Assembly (NCBI GenBank): GCA_009760855.2
Contig: WPIO01000207.1
Location: forward strand, 1-64,000
Direction of reading: 5' to 3'
From: Cristatella mucedo
Taxonomy: Eukaryota; Bryozoa; Phylactolaemata; Cristatellidae
DNA: 64,000 bases
Shown: positions 1-10,547 of the stretch, in pieces
Numbering within the stretch: the first letter of the stretch is position 1
Layout: each line of letters starts with the position of its first letter
Notes under the pieces: generated by a model
The model's database searches: none
What the model was told of the DNA's origin: nothing
What the model saw: only the letters and a program-made list of their open reading frames with translations
Made by a program: the position numbers and the translations under genes

Positions 1-1180
1 GCCTCTTCGAGATAGCGAACGTTTTTGAATACGATATGGTCTTCGGCCGATTTTTCTGCTGAGAGATGTGAGCTATGAATAATTTCACGTTAGCGACCTA
101 GTCTTCAGATTACTTCACTCTCCAGGTGCCGCTATTGATGAACGTCACCATAGAGTCGGGGCGAACTAAGGCTCTAAAAGGATGCGGCATAGTGAACTGA
201 CCGTCCAGTCGCAATAACGATTCGCTATGACACGGTTGGTTGATGACGGCCTAACGCGCCAGGAATGTGCGTTTCGCTACTCCAGAATCAGACTAGATGC
301 GGAGTCCGTTTGTTCTTTGTTGTTGTGTTAGTTGCGTGGCAATGGAACGCATCACAGATTTCTCCAGCAGCTGCGGCTTGTTAAATCTGCATCTTTTCTG
401 GACACAGGAGACGTTAATATGTAATGTTACATATATTATGTGTACTTTATTTAGCAAATATTATATGTGTGAGAGGTGATGCGACATAATCAGATAATAA
501 TCGGCTCTCGGAACACTGCTCGTTGTTAAATGCAATATCGTGGTTCTATTAGGATTGAACGTCCGAAGTAATGTTATGATTTGTATCTTATGATTTAATT
601 ATCTGATGAGTTCTAAGTTATATTATAATCCTAATATATTTATATATGAGCTATTACGCTGACATCATGATGCCATTGGTTAGATTATGATATGAAGCTA
701 TCCGATATATGAGCTCTATTCTCTTAGCAAACGAACTACAGGTAGGCCTCCTTAAGACCTGCGCTGTATCGGTATGTGCAACTGATAGGGGCACAATCAC
801 GAAGGACTTGCAGTCAGTCAAGTAGCTGCTACATCGAGGAACGAGCTCACCAACAGGGTCCCCGTGGCACAACTCAGGTTTTTGGGAACCGAAGACAGGC
901 GCCCTAATAATCAGAGTTTAGTATGGCTGTGTAGAAAGGGCATTGCATGAGTGCAGAAAAAGTACAAAAAACCAGCAGACAATAAGGGCTAACGCAGTCA
1001 GTATCAAAGCTGGGTTAAGGACAATGTTGTCTTGCTGGGAGGGGAGGAGAGTCTATGATGACCTAAGGTAGCAAAGTGTTCAACTCTAAGTACCGGGTCA
1101 GTTGATGGCGCGTCACGTGACTATGGGCACTCGGCTTCGGCAAAAGCACCCCTGCCTCGCCCATAGTAGACTCTGCATGA
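1..1180. other. No gene recognised
   Basis: I see no convincing coding region, RNA gene or mobile element here. The longest open frames are 60-72 codons and look like chance. The only notable piece is a short stretch near 1,052-1,115 that resembles large-subunit rRNA, listed separately. Confidence 0.4.
1052..1115 (+). other. Short stretch resembling large-subunit rRNA
   Basis: The segment contains CCTAAGGTAGC followed by a collinear but imperfect match to the conserved core of bacterial and mitochondrial large-subunit rRNA (the 'TAAGTnCCGG...GATGGCG' part). Similarity fades beyond about 60 bases on both sides, and no other rRNA landmark is visible. It could be a tiny nuclear copy of mitochondrial rRNA or a chance match. 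Confidence 0.2.
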
Positions 1181-1184
1181 GTAC

Positions 1185-1298
1185 TTACCATTCAATGTTA
1201 TTTCCCTTTGCAGCAAATGTAAAGCGCCTAGAGAGAGATTGAGTGCTCTAAGGGCGCTTTATCAAGTACATTATTATGATTATTATTATTATTATTAA
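1185..1298 (+). mobile_element. L2-type LINE family 1, 3' tail only
   Basis: This is a 5'-truncated copy holding only the last 110 bases or so of LINE family 1. It shows the CTTTGCAGCAAATGTAAAGC lead-in, the hairpin pair GCGCCTAGA...AAGGGCGCTT and an ATT-repeat terminus. The same end is found at 60,640-60,735 after a recognisable reverse transcriptase. Confidence 0.75.
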
Positions 1299-1395
1299 GA
1301 TCGATGAACTCAAAATTAAGCACAAGTACTCCTAATATATGAATTAAAGCTATTCTCCCTCACTAATAATATTCAGTGCAATGGTAATACGATCA

Positions 1396-1536
1396 TGGTT
1401 TGGTCCAGCGGTTAAAGTGCTTGCCCCAGCCAAGGTCTAGCTGAGGTCGTGGGCTCGAGCCCCGAGGCACATATGAACCGCCTGAATAGTGATCAAGTTC
1501 TCTTAGGACGCTATACAAACGAACTATATATCAAAT
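1396..1536 (+). mobile_element. SINE family A (tRNA-derived head, LINE-like tail)
   Basis: The head begins GGTTTGGTCCAGCGGTTAAA, which fits an RNA polymerase III A box. About 50 bases later GGTCGTGGGCTCGAGCCC fits a B box. The tail, CCGCCTGAATAGTGATCAAG onward to GGACGCTATACAAA, resembles the LINE family 1 terminal hairpin. This is one of the better-preserved copies; others are at 14,412, 17,605 and 62,325. Confidence 0.75.
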
Positions 1537-1559
1537 TGTCTGCCACTGCGACTGACAGG

Positions 1560-2315
1560 TGAAATTTCTATTTCATCAGGAGATATTAGAGCTATACACA
1601 CTGTAAGCTGTGGAGCAGATTTTAAAAACGTTATGTTATGCATTCTTTTCATGACTACAAAGAGACCATTATTTCATTGATATTTTTGGTATTTGCAGAC
1701 TAAATTTATGAATAAGTTTTAAAAACTTGGGAAAGACAGATGGAATAGAAGAGTTGCTAATTCTTTTACTCTCCTTGTGAATCTCTTTCCGTTGAATAAT
1801 GAAATAATTGTTCACTAAAATGTTATGCATCATCATGGATACATGTCTGATAACAAATCATTTCTGAACGTAGGTTTTTCAAACGTTTTTCCGAAAGAAT
1901 ATTTCTTACGTGCTAAAGATCTAGTAAACTTTCCACAATACTGACAATATAGAAAACCTAATCTAATTTTGAACTGTTTCTAATAATATTACTATCAAAC
2001 TGTTTTCTGTGCCATCAAGATCACAAATATCACATCAAACGTCAAATCGTTGTTATGGTCTTCTTATTTCTCTTTTACATGACAGACAACCATCCAAAAC
2101 GACAATCCTTACTATTTTTTCTCTTTTCACATTTGAAAAAATAAGTCCATCACTATATTATGTTATTCTTTTAACATTAAAAGAGAAAAAGAAGGAAAGT
2201 ATGATCCAGAGTCTGATGTAAGCCAAACATTCAAGCCTAGACAAAAAGAAATTCCTAGTCACTGCTTTGATGTCTAATAACGTAACGTCTAATGAGAAGC
2301 GTCAAGCTTACATAC
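1560..2315. other. AT-rich tract, no intact gene; probable remains of the element carrying the integrase
   Basis: The base composition is AT-rich like the integrase relic that follows, and unlike the GC-rich coiled-coil gene copies. Short open stretches exist on both strands but none is recognisable. It is probably a decayed flank of the Polinton-type element; this is inferred from position and composition only. Confidence 0.3.
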
Positions 2316-2642
2316 TACATATGCCAACTGACTGGGTATAAATATGCATTAAGTGTGATCGATGTGGCTAGTAGATATAAGGAATCTAGAGCACTGAAAA
2401 GCAAATTATCAAATGAAGTAGCTAAAGCAATAATTGTCATATATTCGAAAGGTCCATTAGAATGACCAGTCAAGGTAACAGTAGATCCGGGGTCGGAGTT
2501 TAAAGGTGAGTTCTTGAAAAAGATGGAGAGACGTGGAGCACGTACAATAGAAAATACTAGTAATAATATTGTTGCACTAGTTAGAAAAATGAATAGAACT
2601 ATAGCAGTAAGAGCTTTTATTGCTCCACATGAAATAAATTAG
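2316..2642 (+). pseudogene. Polinton/Maverick-type integrase fragment, decayed
   Basis: The frame reads as a retroviral-type (DDE) integrase catalytic core. It has the first aspartate in YALSVIDVASRYKES and the second in VTVDPGSEFKGEF, followed by a third block NNIVALVRKMNRT. In the family that third block normally carries the catalytic glutamate just before a basic residue and 'NRT'; here the position reads R, so the active site is lost. An in-frame TGA at 2,463-2,465 stands where the family usually has tryptophan. The wording of the first block and the 'YSKGPL' spacing resemble integrases of Polintons (large virus-like DNA transposons of animals) rather than those of gypsy elements. The frame ends with TAG at 2,640-2,642, immediately before the first coiled-coil gene copy. 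The N-terminal part is missing or unrecognisable. Confidence 0.7.
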
Positions 2643-2659
2643 AGCGTCTGAGTACACAC

Positions 2660-3262
2660 ATGCACCGGCACAGTTTAGTTAACGAAGCGCATTAATTCCC
2701 ATGATCGGCTGCAAATGTCAGAGAGCGGGTGCGAGTAGCGATACGCTGGACATTTTTTTCTCATAGCCGTCCAGCTTCAGCAAAGCGGAAACTCTCAGCG
2801 ACGGCTCCACCGGATATCGGTGCTAGGCGCTCTCGTCGGCGGCCGCACAAGCTATTGTTGCCGGCACGGGACTCGTGTCGGGCTCATGTTGGCGGCCCCC
2901 GTCGCTCGCGCTGGCTGGCACTGAAACGCTAGCGACCCGCCACAAGCGAGCAATGGCTCAAACTGACCTTGGCGGCTCTGACGACTAGCAGCATACGATT
3001 GCCAGCCTGCAGGACACGTTTGCCTGGCTGCTGCGGCAACTAGAAGAAAAGCAGAGCAGCTGAGTTCCAAATAATGAGCTGCGCTACAGGCAATTCAGGC
3101 AGATTGGTGACTTGAACCGTCGAGTCGTCGTCGAACTATAAATGGCAAGCAAAAGGTCTCACTACTTACATGAGCTAAATATGTGACTTCTGGGTAGGAA
3201 GCGCACCGTTATGTCCGAAGAGGACTTGGCTGACATTAAGAATCAACTACGCCGATGAGTTG
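2660..3262 (+). pseudogene. Coiled-coil gene family, copy A (decayed 5' part)
   Basis: The DNA aligns by eye to the upstream and N-terminal parts of the copies at 4,290 and 11,191. A CAGAGAG..GTGCG..TAG.GATACG block near 2,717-2,745 matches 11,145-11,172. The end of the coil, read as EEDLADIKNQLRR at about 3,220-3,258, matches EEDLADIENQLNR of copy D and QEDLQEVYCELRR of copy B. Several stops and frameshifts break the frame. There is no repeat array after the coil; the sequence becomes AT-rich instead. Function unknown. Confidence 0.55.
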
Positions 3263-4160
3263 ATACTTTTATCTAAATATACTAGAGATCTGTCAACTTA
3301 AGAAACATAGTTTGCACGTTACACACGGCAAGGCATTTCATCAAGCGGACACGTACAATTCACTTGACTTTCAAGACTTTCATTGCAATGTTCGTGTTTG
3401 AATCAAGGTTTCCGTGGGCTCATCTAGCTAATGCTCAACATGCCGAAGCAGGCTACATAGGTCTCGCGCGTCTTGTCAGACGCTTAGTAAGGACTAATTT
3501 TCATCCTTTATCTGGTTCTATTTTTCCCACTCTCTTAGAAAAATGCATCTGCTTGGTGCAAGGAAGGTCTTGATGCCACGTCAATCAGACACGGCTATTC
3601 CTTACTTTTATCTTACGCGGAAGTGAAGTAAAATAAAATGATAGTTGGTTCAATGCAACTCTTCTGCTAAAAATATATGCGGGTACTACTCTATAGCATG
3701 ACGTCTTCCTAGCCAATAGCAGTTCTGGTAGCGGTATGGCGCATGCTATCAGTGCAAACCTGACAACCGCAGCTTGCAGAACAATAAAAACCAGCCAATT
3801 GTATTTGCTCATTTTCCAGGCACGATAGAATCGATATCTCCGTATGATTCCAGAGTTTACTGGTAATTTTAGGAATATCTGATCAGAAAAATTTTTTTGG
3901 CACCGACGACGAAATATTAAAATCTTTTGCGAGGTGTTGGCTACAGGAGCGAGCTGAGAGTTAACTGTTCTGTTTTCACTCTTTATTTCGTCACTCACTA
4001 CATAAAGTTGCCCACCTACGAACGCGCTTACATATTTTACATAAATACTTTATTCAATTGCGTCGCGTGGACTCTATCAGCGTCTCGGCTAGTGCAACAG
4101 AGCGAAAACTGGCAACAATTGATTGTGCGTCACAATTGCAGACGTCGTCACAATCACAGC
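3263..4160. other. No gene recognised
   Basis: This is AT-leaning spacer between coiled-coil copies A and B. A 137-codon open frame on the minus strand (3,585-3,998) contains one hydrophobic stretch, but it has no recognisable domain and no support as a gene. Confidence 0.35.
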
Positions 4161-4199
4161 TTTTGCAGACAAAGGGTGACGCAAAGCGTGCAATGGCGG

Positions 4200-4289
4200 C
4201 GGCGCGTTGTAACTAGCGAAGAGTATTTATACGCTCGGTGGCAAGGTAATCCGAGAGCAGTTGTGTGTCCTAGGTGACCAATTTTAGTT
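4200..4289 (+). promoter_or_regulatory. Probable core promoter of coiled-coil copy B
   Basis: TATTTATA lies at 4,224-4,231, about 60 bases before the ATG at 4,290, leaving room for a short 5' leader. The same layout, with a weaker TATTTTA box and matching flanks (CGCTCG..GG, then GTG..TAGG), precedes copy D at 11,106-11,190. That suggests the segment was duplicated together with the gene. Promoter activity is inferred from this conservation. Confidence 0.45.
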
Positions 4290-5429
4290 ATGTCCGTGCC
4301 GCTGCATGTAGCTGTACCTTATACGGAGACCGCTGCCGAGGATCGCGGTGACACCGTTGCTTCGGCAGCCGCTGGACACACTGTTGCGGGCATGGTAGAA
4401 GCTGCCCGTGAGGCACGAGCTGCCGCGGAAGCGCTGGCGCGACTGGCGAGTCGCCTCGAGCGAGCGGCGGCAAGCGGTGAACTTTATTCGGCCAATGAGA
4501 AGAACATTCATGCTGCTCAGCGGGGCATCATTGCCTCGCTGATGCAGCAATGTGCACTAGGTGCGGAAGTTAGGTCGGGACTGCAGGCGGCCCTCGCCGA
4601 TCGTAAAGAAATTTGCGAAAGGCAGTCCCGACAGATCGCCGACCTGCAGGGTCAAGCTGACACGCTGCGGCTCCACTGTCTCGAGGAGCTCAGTGGTCGA
4701 CTGTTGGCAGAGGAGCGTGTCGCCGTCGCCCAAGAAGACTTGCAGGAAGTTTATTGTGAGCTCCGCCGCCATAGAGCCACCACCGCCGCGGGTGCCGAGC
4801 GCGAAGACTACGCCTCTGCCGCCGCCGCCGCCGGTGCCGAGCGCGACACCACGACCGCCGCCGCCGGTGCCGAGCGCGACACCACGACCGCCGCCGCCGG
4901 TGCCGAGCGCGACACCACGACCGCCGCCGCCGCCGGTGCCGAGCGCGACACCCGACCCGCCGCCGCCGCCGGTGCCGAGCGCGCGACACCACGACCGCCG
5001 ACCGCCGCCGCGGGTGCCGAGCGCGACACCACGACCGCCGCCGCCGGTGCCGAGCGCGACACCACGACCGCCGCCGCCGGTGCCGAGCGCGACACCACGA
5101 CGGTGCCACGACCGCCGCCGCCGGCGCCGACCGCGCCACCACGACCGCCGCCGCCGGTGCCGAGCGCGACACCACGACCGCCGCCGCCGGTGCCGAGCGC
5201 GACACCACGACCGCCGCCGCCGGTGCCGAGCGCGACACCACGACCGCCGCCGCCGGTGCCGAGCGCGACACCCACGCCGGTGCCGCCGCCGCCGGTGCCG
5301 AGCGCGACGACGCGCGACACCACGCGCCGCCGCCGCCGCCGGTGCCGAGCGCGACACACGACCGCCGCCGCCGCCGCCGCCGAGCGCGACACCACGACCG
5401 CCGCCGCCGGTGCCGAGCGCGACACCACG

Positions 5430-5497
<68 letters not shown>

Positions 5498-6838
5498 TGC
5501 CGAGCGCGACACCACGACCGCCGCCGCCTCCGCCGCCGCCGCCGCCGGTGCCGCGCACGACACCACGACCGCGCCGCACACCCGCCGCCGCCGCCGGTGC
5601 CGAGCGCGACACCACGACCGCCGCCGCCTCCGCCGCCGCCGCCGCCGGTGCCGAGCGCGACACCACGACCGCCGCCGCCTCCGCCGCCGCCGCCGCCGGT
5701 GCCGAGCGCGACACCACGACCGCCGCCGCCTCCGCCGCCGCCGCCGCCGGTGCCGAGCGCGACACCACGACCGCCGCCGCCTCCGCCGCCGCCGCCGCCG
5801 GTGCCGAGCGCGACACCACGACCCGCCGCCGCCGCCGCCGCCGCCGCCGCCCCCGAGCGCGACACCACGACCGCCGCCGCCTCCGCCGCCGCCGCCGCCG
5901 GTGCCGAGCGCGACACCACGACCGCCGCCGCCTCCGCCGCCGCCGCCGACGTGCCGAGCGCGACACCACGACCGCCGCCCCCACCCCCGCCGCCGCCGAC
6001 GGTGCCGAGCGCGACACCACGACCGCCGCCGCCTCCGCCGCCGCCGCCGACGGTGCCGAGCGCGACACCACGACCGCCGCCGCCTCCGCCGCCGCCGCCG
6101 CCGGTGCCGAGCGCGACACCACGACCGCCGCCGCCTCCGCCGCCGCCGCCGACGGTGCCGAGCGCGACGACGACGCCGCCGCCTCCGCCGCCTCCGCCTC
6201 CGCCGCCGCCGGTGCCGAGCGCGACGACGACCACGACCGCCGCCGCCTCCGCCTCCGCCGCCGCCGGTGCCGAGCGCGACGACGACGCCGCCGCCGCCGC
6301 CGCCTCCGCCTCCGCCGCCGCCGGTGCCGAGCGCGACGACGACGACGCCGCCGCCGCCGCCTCCGCCTCCGCCGCCGCCGGTGCCGAGCGCGACGACGAC
6401 GACGCCGCCGCCGCCTCCGCCTCCGCCGCCGCCGGTGCCGAGCGCGACGACGACGACGCCGCCGCCGCCGCCGCCTCCGCCTCCGCCGCCGCCGGTGCCG
6501 AGCGCGACGACGACGACGCCGCCGCCGCCTCCGCCTCCGCCGCCGCCGGTGCCGAGCGCGACGACGACGACGCCGCCGCCGCCGCCTCCGCCCCCGCCGC
6601 CGCCGGTGCCGAGCGCGACGACGACGACGCCGCCGCCGCCTCCGCCTCCCGCCGCCGCTGCCGAGCGCGACGACGACGACGCCGCCGCCGCCTCCGCCTC
6701 CGCCGCCGCCGGTGCCGAGCGCGACGACGACGACGCCGCCGCCGCCTCCGCCTCCGCCGCCGCCGGTGCCGAGCGCGACGACGACGACGCCCCCCGCGCC
6801 GCCTCCGCCTCCGCCGCCGCCTCCGACGACGGCGACGA

Positions 6839-6874
<36 letters not shown>

Positions 6875-7282
6875 TGCCGCGCGCGTCGACGACGACGACG
6901 CCGCCGCCGCCTCCGCCTCCGCCGCCGCCGGTGCCGAGCGCGACGACGACGACGCCTCTGCCGCCGCCTCCGCCTCCGCCGCCGCCGGTGCCGAGCGCGA
7001 CGACGACGACGCCTCTGCCGCCGCCTCCGCCTCCGCCGCCGCCGGTGCCGAGCGCGACGACGACGACGCCTCCGCCGCCGCCTCCGCCTCCGCCTCCGCC
7101 GCCGCCGCCGGTGCCGAGCGCGACGACGACGACGCCTCTGCCGCCGCCTCCGCCTCCGCCTCCGCCGCCGCCGCCGGTGCCGAGCGCGACGACGACGCCT
7201 CTGCCGCCGCCCCCTCCGCCGCCGGTGCCGAGCGCGACGACGACGCCTCTGCCGCCGCCGCCGCCGGCGGCAGCGACGACGA

Positions 7283-7331
<49 letters not shown>

Positions 7332-8217
7332 CGCCGCCGCCGCCGGTGCCGAGCGCGACGACGACGCCTCCGCCGCCGCCGCCGCCGCCTCCGCCGCCGC
7401 CGGTGCCGAGCGCGACGACGACGCCTCCGCCGCCGCCTCCGCCTCCGCCGCCGGTGCCGAGCGCGACGACGACGCCTCCGCCGCCGCCTCCGCCTCCGCC
7501 GCCGATGCCGAGCGCGACGACGACGCCTCCGCCGCCGCCTCCGCCTCCGCCGCCGCCGCCGGTGCCGAGCGCGACGACGACGCCTCTGCCGCCGCCCCCT
7601 CCGCCGCCGGTGCCGAGCGCGACGACGACGCCTCCGCCGCCGCCCCCTCCGCCGCCGGTGCCGAGCGCGACGACGACGCCTCCGCCGCCGCCCCCTCCGC
7701 CGCCGGTGCCGAGCGCGACGACGACGCCTCCGCCGCCGCCCCCTCCGCCGCCGGTGCCGAGCGCGACGACGACGCCTCCGCCGCCGCCCCCTCCGCCGCC
7801 GGTGCCGAGCGCGACGACGACGCCTCCGCCGCCGCCCCCTCCGCCGCCGGTGCCGAGCGCGACGACGACGCCTCCGCCGCCGCCCCCTCCGCCGCCGGTG
7901 CCGAGCGCGACGACGACGCCTCCGCCGCCTGCGCCGGTGCCGAGCGAGGCGACGACGCCTCCGCCACCGCCTGCGCCGGTGCCGAGCGAGGCGACGACGC
8001 CTCCGCCACCGCCGCCGCCTGGGCCGGTGAAGAGCGCGGCGACGACGCCTCCGCCGCCGGCGCCGCTGGAGAGCGCGGCGACGCAGCAGCCGGAAGGTCG
8101 CGGTGGAAATCCTTCTGGCGAAGTGCAAGAAAGAAATTCGCTAGGGGGTGCTGTTTGGCACCTAGACAAACCAAAATAGGTAACAAGCAAGCCAAACAAC
8201 CAAAAACACCTTGCTAA
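4290..8217 (+). CDS. Coiled-coil protein with giant low-complexity repeat tail, copy B; function unknown
   Basis: The start at 4,290 (MSVPLHVAV) is supported by the parallel start MSMQLQRA of copy D at 11,191. Residues 1 to about 165 are Ala/Glu/Arg/Leu-rich and read as a long helix likely to form a coiled coil. Its most conserved part is TLRLHCLEELSGRLL, shared word for word with copy D. From about 4,780 the sequence becomes the triplet array. The frame opened at 4,290 runs to a stop at 8,028-8,030. However, the conserved C-terminal cap, KSFWRSARKKFARGCC, lies in the next frame (that of 4,561) and ends at 8,217. The same cap occurs at 10,632. Either the array has a frame-changing length error or indel, or the cap is no longer translated with this head. 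Within the single 4,290 frame the tail drifts from Ala-rich (GAERDTTT) to Pro-rich (PPVPSAT) to Arg-rich (RRCRAR) reading, so protein-level selection on the tail looks absent. I recognise no known family. Confidence 0.55.
4780..8070. repeat. GC-rich triplet-based tandem array, about sixty units
   Basis: Each unit has a near-constant 15-base core GGTGCCGAGCGCGAC followed by a variable linker of GCC, TCC, ACC and GAC triplets. Unit types are segregated along the array. Units of about 33 bases with ACCACGACC linkers come first (4,830-5,500), then about 51-base units with GCCTCC linkers (5,580-6,150). Next are units with GAC-repeat linkers (6,160-7,560), and last about 48-base units with CCCCCT linkers (7,560-7,920). 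Two nearly pure GCC runs of more than 60 bases occur at about 5,432-5,496 and 7,278-7,331. The composition cannot form stop codons in any of the six frames over most of its length. The core probably arose from an Ala-rich coil motif; copy D keeps unexpanded look-alikes (AAAAEHETE, AAADAEHDAS). Confidence 0.9.
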
Positions 8218-8874
8218 CCAATTTTGTTTTTATTTTACAATAATAGTATTTTCCCGTATCATTTATTGATCGCAAAAAATGTGAAAAAGCATGTTTTTCA
8301 CGCCCTAGGTGTGAATTATTTACTGATCGCGCTAGAAGATTTGTAACTGCTTCCGAAGATTGGAAAAAGTTACACTATAAGAAGTTATGCGATTCCTAAG
8401 ATGTAGAGCTAAGCAACATATTTGTAAGATAACAAAACAGTTACATAAAAGAAGTAATGCGATTCTCTTATGAGACTCAGATGAAGATCTAAGTAACATA
8501 TTTACAAGAATAATTTCAAATTCCAACGTTTGAGTCAATAGTAAAAAATATTTAAGGCAGTTTTCGTTTTTTCAAAATGATAGATTAGCCTCTAGAATAG
8601 TAGTAGTACTGAGTAGGTAATACACTGATAAAAGGTTAGACTAGAAAGTAAAACAGATCTGGAAAGATGTTGCTATTTGGAAATTGCTAATTTTTTATAA
8701 TTATATCGCCAAATTTTCAAATTGCTACAGATACACCTTTCATCAGGATTACAATATGTAGGCATACCTGAAGCTGGTTACACATACTGTGAATTGCCAG
8801 AAAGGTTAAGAATAAAAAACATAAAAGCATAAAAGTTGTGTTATAAACCTAACTCTTAATAATGGGATGATAAC
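8218..8874. other. AT-rich spacer, no gene recognised
   Basis: The composition switches abruptly from very GC-rich to AT-rich at about 8,218. There are short direct repetitions around 8,395-8,500 (AAGATGTAGAGCTAAG.. and AGATGAAGATCTAAG..). AATAAA-like signals in the first 100 bases could serve as the 3' end of copy B. Confidence 0.3.
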
Positions 8875-9375
8875 ATGACAGGCAATTTGATAATTGATGT
8901 GCTTCATGGTATTCATGGTATGTACTATGACGGTAATTCAGATTTAACGAAACAGAGCTACAGAGTATTGATAAATTTACCTGGTGGAATAAGAAATATC
9001 GATTTATTCAACAGACTTGGAAGATGATAGCTTATTAGAATAACATGAAAACATTATAGAGGCCAAGAAGTTTAGATAGAAAAGTATTTGGTGGTAGTAT
9101 TAATTGTTATATTAATGAAAAGTGCAGTCACTCTTAATAAACCAAGATTTGCTATACTCAACCAATCAAAGTGGTAATAGCAAAATGTTTACTGCGGTGA
9201 GGTGGAAAGATTTTACAGCGACATTGTTAGTTTAGCATATAGTGGTATTTATTTAATTGTAACAAAGGTTAAAATTGAGAAAGTTGATAGTGACTTTACT
9301 TTATTTTCCAAGGCATTCGTCCTAAATTCTCATTATGAATGGTCAGAGATATGGAAAAGTAAAAAAGGCAGATGA
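8875..9375 (+). pseudogene. Decayed unidentified gene 1 in AT-rich tract
   Basis: An ATG at 8,875 opens a 50-codon frame (it contains SYRVLINLPGGIRNIDLF) ending in TGA. The same frame reopens from about 9,190 to a TGA at 9,373-9,375 with plausible protein-like composition (VTKVKIEKVDSDFTLF). The middle is full of stops, so the gene is broken. I do not recognise the family. Composition and proximity suggest it belongs to the same virus-like element as the integrase relic at 2,316. Confidence 0.35.
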
Positions 9376-9464
9376 GTGAACATGATCAAACAGAAGGTCG
9401 TAGAAGAAAAGTGAAAAACTATAAACTATAAACTATAAATAATTGTACATTCCTGTACATTCGA

Positions 9465-9627
9465 CAGAAGTTGCCTAAAAAAGAAATTGAAATCGCTGAT
9501 AAAAGTGAAATTGAACAAGAAAAAGAAGACATCGAGTAAGAAGAACTATCTGGAGATTGTGATTAGTATTGCTATTCAGAAGATTTCGATTATGGTGATG
9601 GATTTAATTTTGAAGAACATTTTTGAG
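9465..9627 (+). pseudogene. Decayed unidentified acidic coding fragment
   Basis: One frame reads as a Lys/Glu-rich then strongly acidic stretch (KKEIEIADKSEIEQEKEDIE, later SEDFDYGDGFNFEEHF). Two in-frame stops interrupt it, a TAA and a TAG. No domain recognised. Confidence 0.3.
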
Positions 9628-9920
9628 TATTGATATAGAACTGCATTAATTGTATTTATTTATTAATAGCTTAAAAGCTAATTTTACATACAATAAATGG
9701 TGCCGATCTGAGAATAGTCAAACATTCTATGGATAAGTTAATCCAGGATCTCGATAGTTCATATTTAAAATAACTTAATGATGTCTGCGATCCATGTGAT
9801 AAGTTAATGAATTATCACGGTGAAATAATGAGAATGAAATGATTTCAATAAAAACATCTTCTTTTACAAAAGATGGAGTGCAAATAATTTATCCTAGTTA
9901 ATTTTTATATATTATAGAAG

Positions 9921-10452
9921 ATGACAACACGGGATTTTTCAAATGTAAATTTAGCAACATCTGCAACACTTCTTAAATCGTACCTTGATCATCAAATCAA
10001 CTCATGGTTAACAGCTTATGACACTCACAACTCTCGACTCTGATATTTCAATCCTTACAGATCAGGCCGTGAACAAGTTTTAATTTGACGAATGCGACGC
10101 TGAAGCTCAAAGAGTAATCATTGCTGGTATTGGTCAAATTACAACAGAACTAGAGTCAACTTTTAAAACGAAAGTTGACAGCCCACTAGATACTCCAGGT
10201 GAGACATAATCTTATGCAGCTTGATTCGCTGATCAATTGCCAAAAATATTCACTCTGATCCCTATAGTTTCTGGCGTTAAACCTGATATTACAAGCATTG
10301 TTGATAATGAACGTTATGCAATTCTAATAGATGGTACTAGAGCTAGACTGAAGTCAACAATTGCTGCTAACACTGCTGCAGTTGCTTCATCTGTTCCAGC
10401 TGTTACTGATCCAGCTGCTCCAGTGTCAGATCCTCTTCCAGTCGGACAATAA
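9921..10452 (+). pseudogene. Decayed unidentified gene 2 in AT-rich tract
   Basis: An ATG at 9,921 opens a frame beginning MTTRDFSNVNLATSATLL that shifts by one base near 10,018. It continues to a TAA at 10,450-10,452 with three in-frame stops (10,081, 10,207, 10,222). The rebuilt length is about 175 residues. The last 30 residues are Ala/Pro/Val-rich (VASSVPAVTDPAAPVSDP). The preserved composition between the breaks shows it was once coding. It has no recognised family; it may be cargo of the Polinton-type element. Confidence 0.4.
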
Positions 10453-10547
10453 ATAACGTAGAATGCCTATTGAGACAAGATGTATTGATGGTTTAAATGA
10501 GGTTGTTGGACAAACAAAAGCCATGTTAAAACCGACCAAGCGACTGA

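Noticed and set aside
1396..1480. Functional tRNA gene
   Set aside because: A and B boxes are present but the cloverleaf is not closed and a LINE-like tail follows; it is a SINE head.
1860..1950. Zinc-finger-like text on the minus strand (YCGKF..)
   Set aside because: Only one cysteine pair is suggestive and no repeat of the motif or histidine pair is seen.
3585..3998. 137-codon minus-strand frame with one hydrophobic segment
   Set aside because: No recognisable domain, no neighbour logic, and length within chance for this composition.
4557..8199. Several open frames of 945-1,218 residues on both strands overlapping the coiled-coil gene
   Set aside because: They exist because the triplet array cannot form stops. 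Only the plus-strand head (from 4,290) and the cap have matching paralogs.
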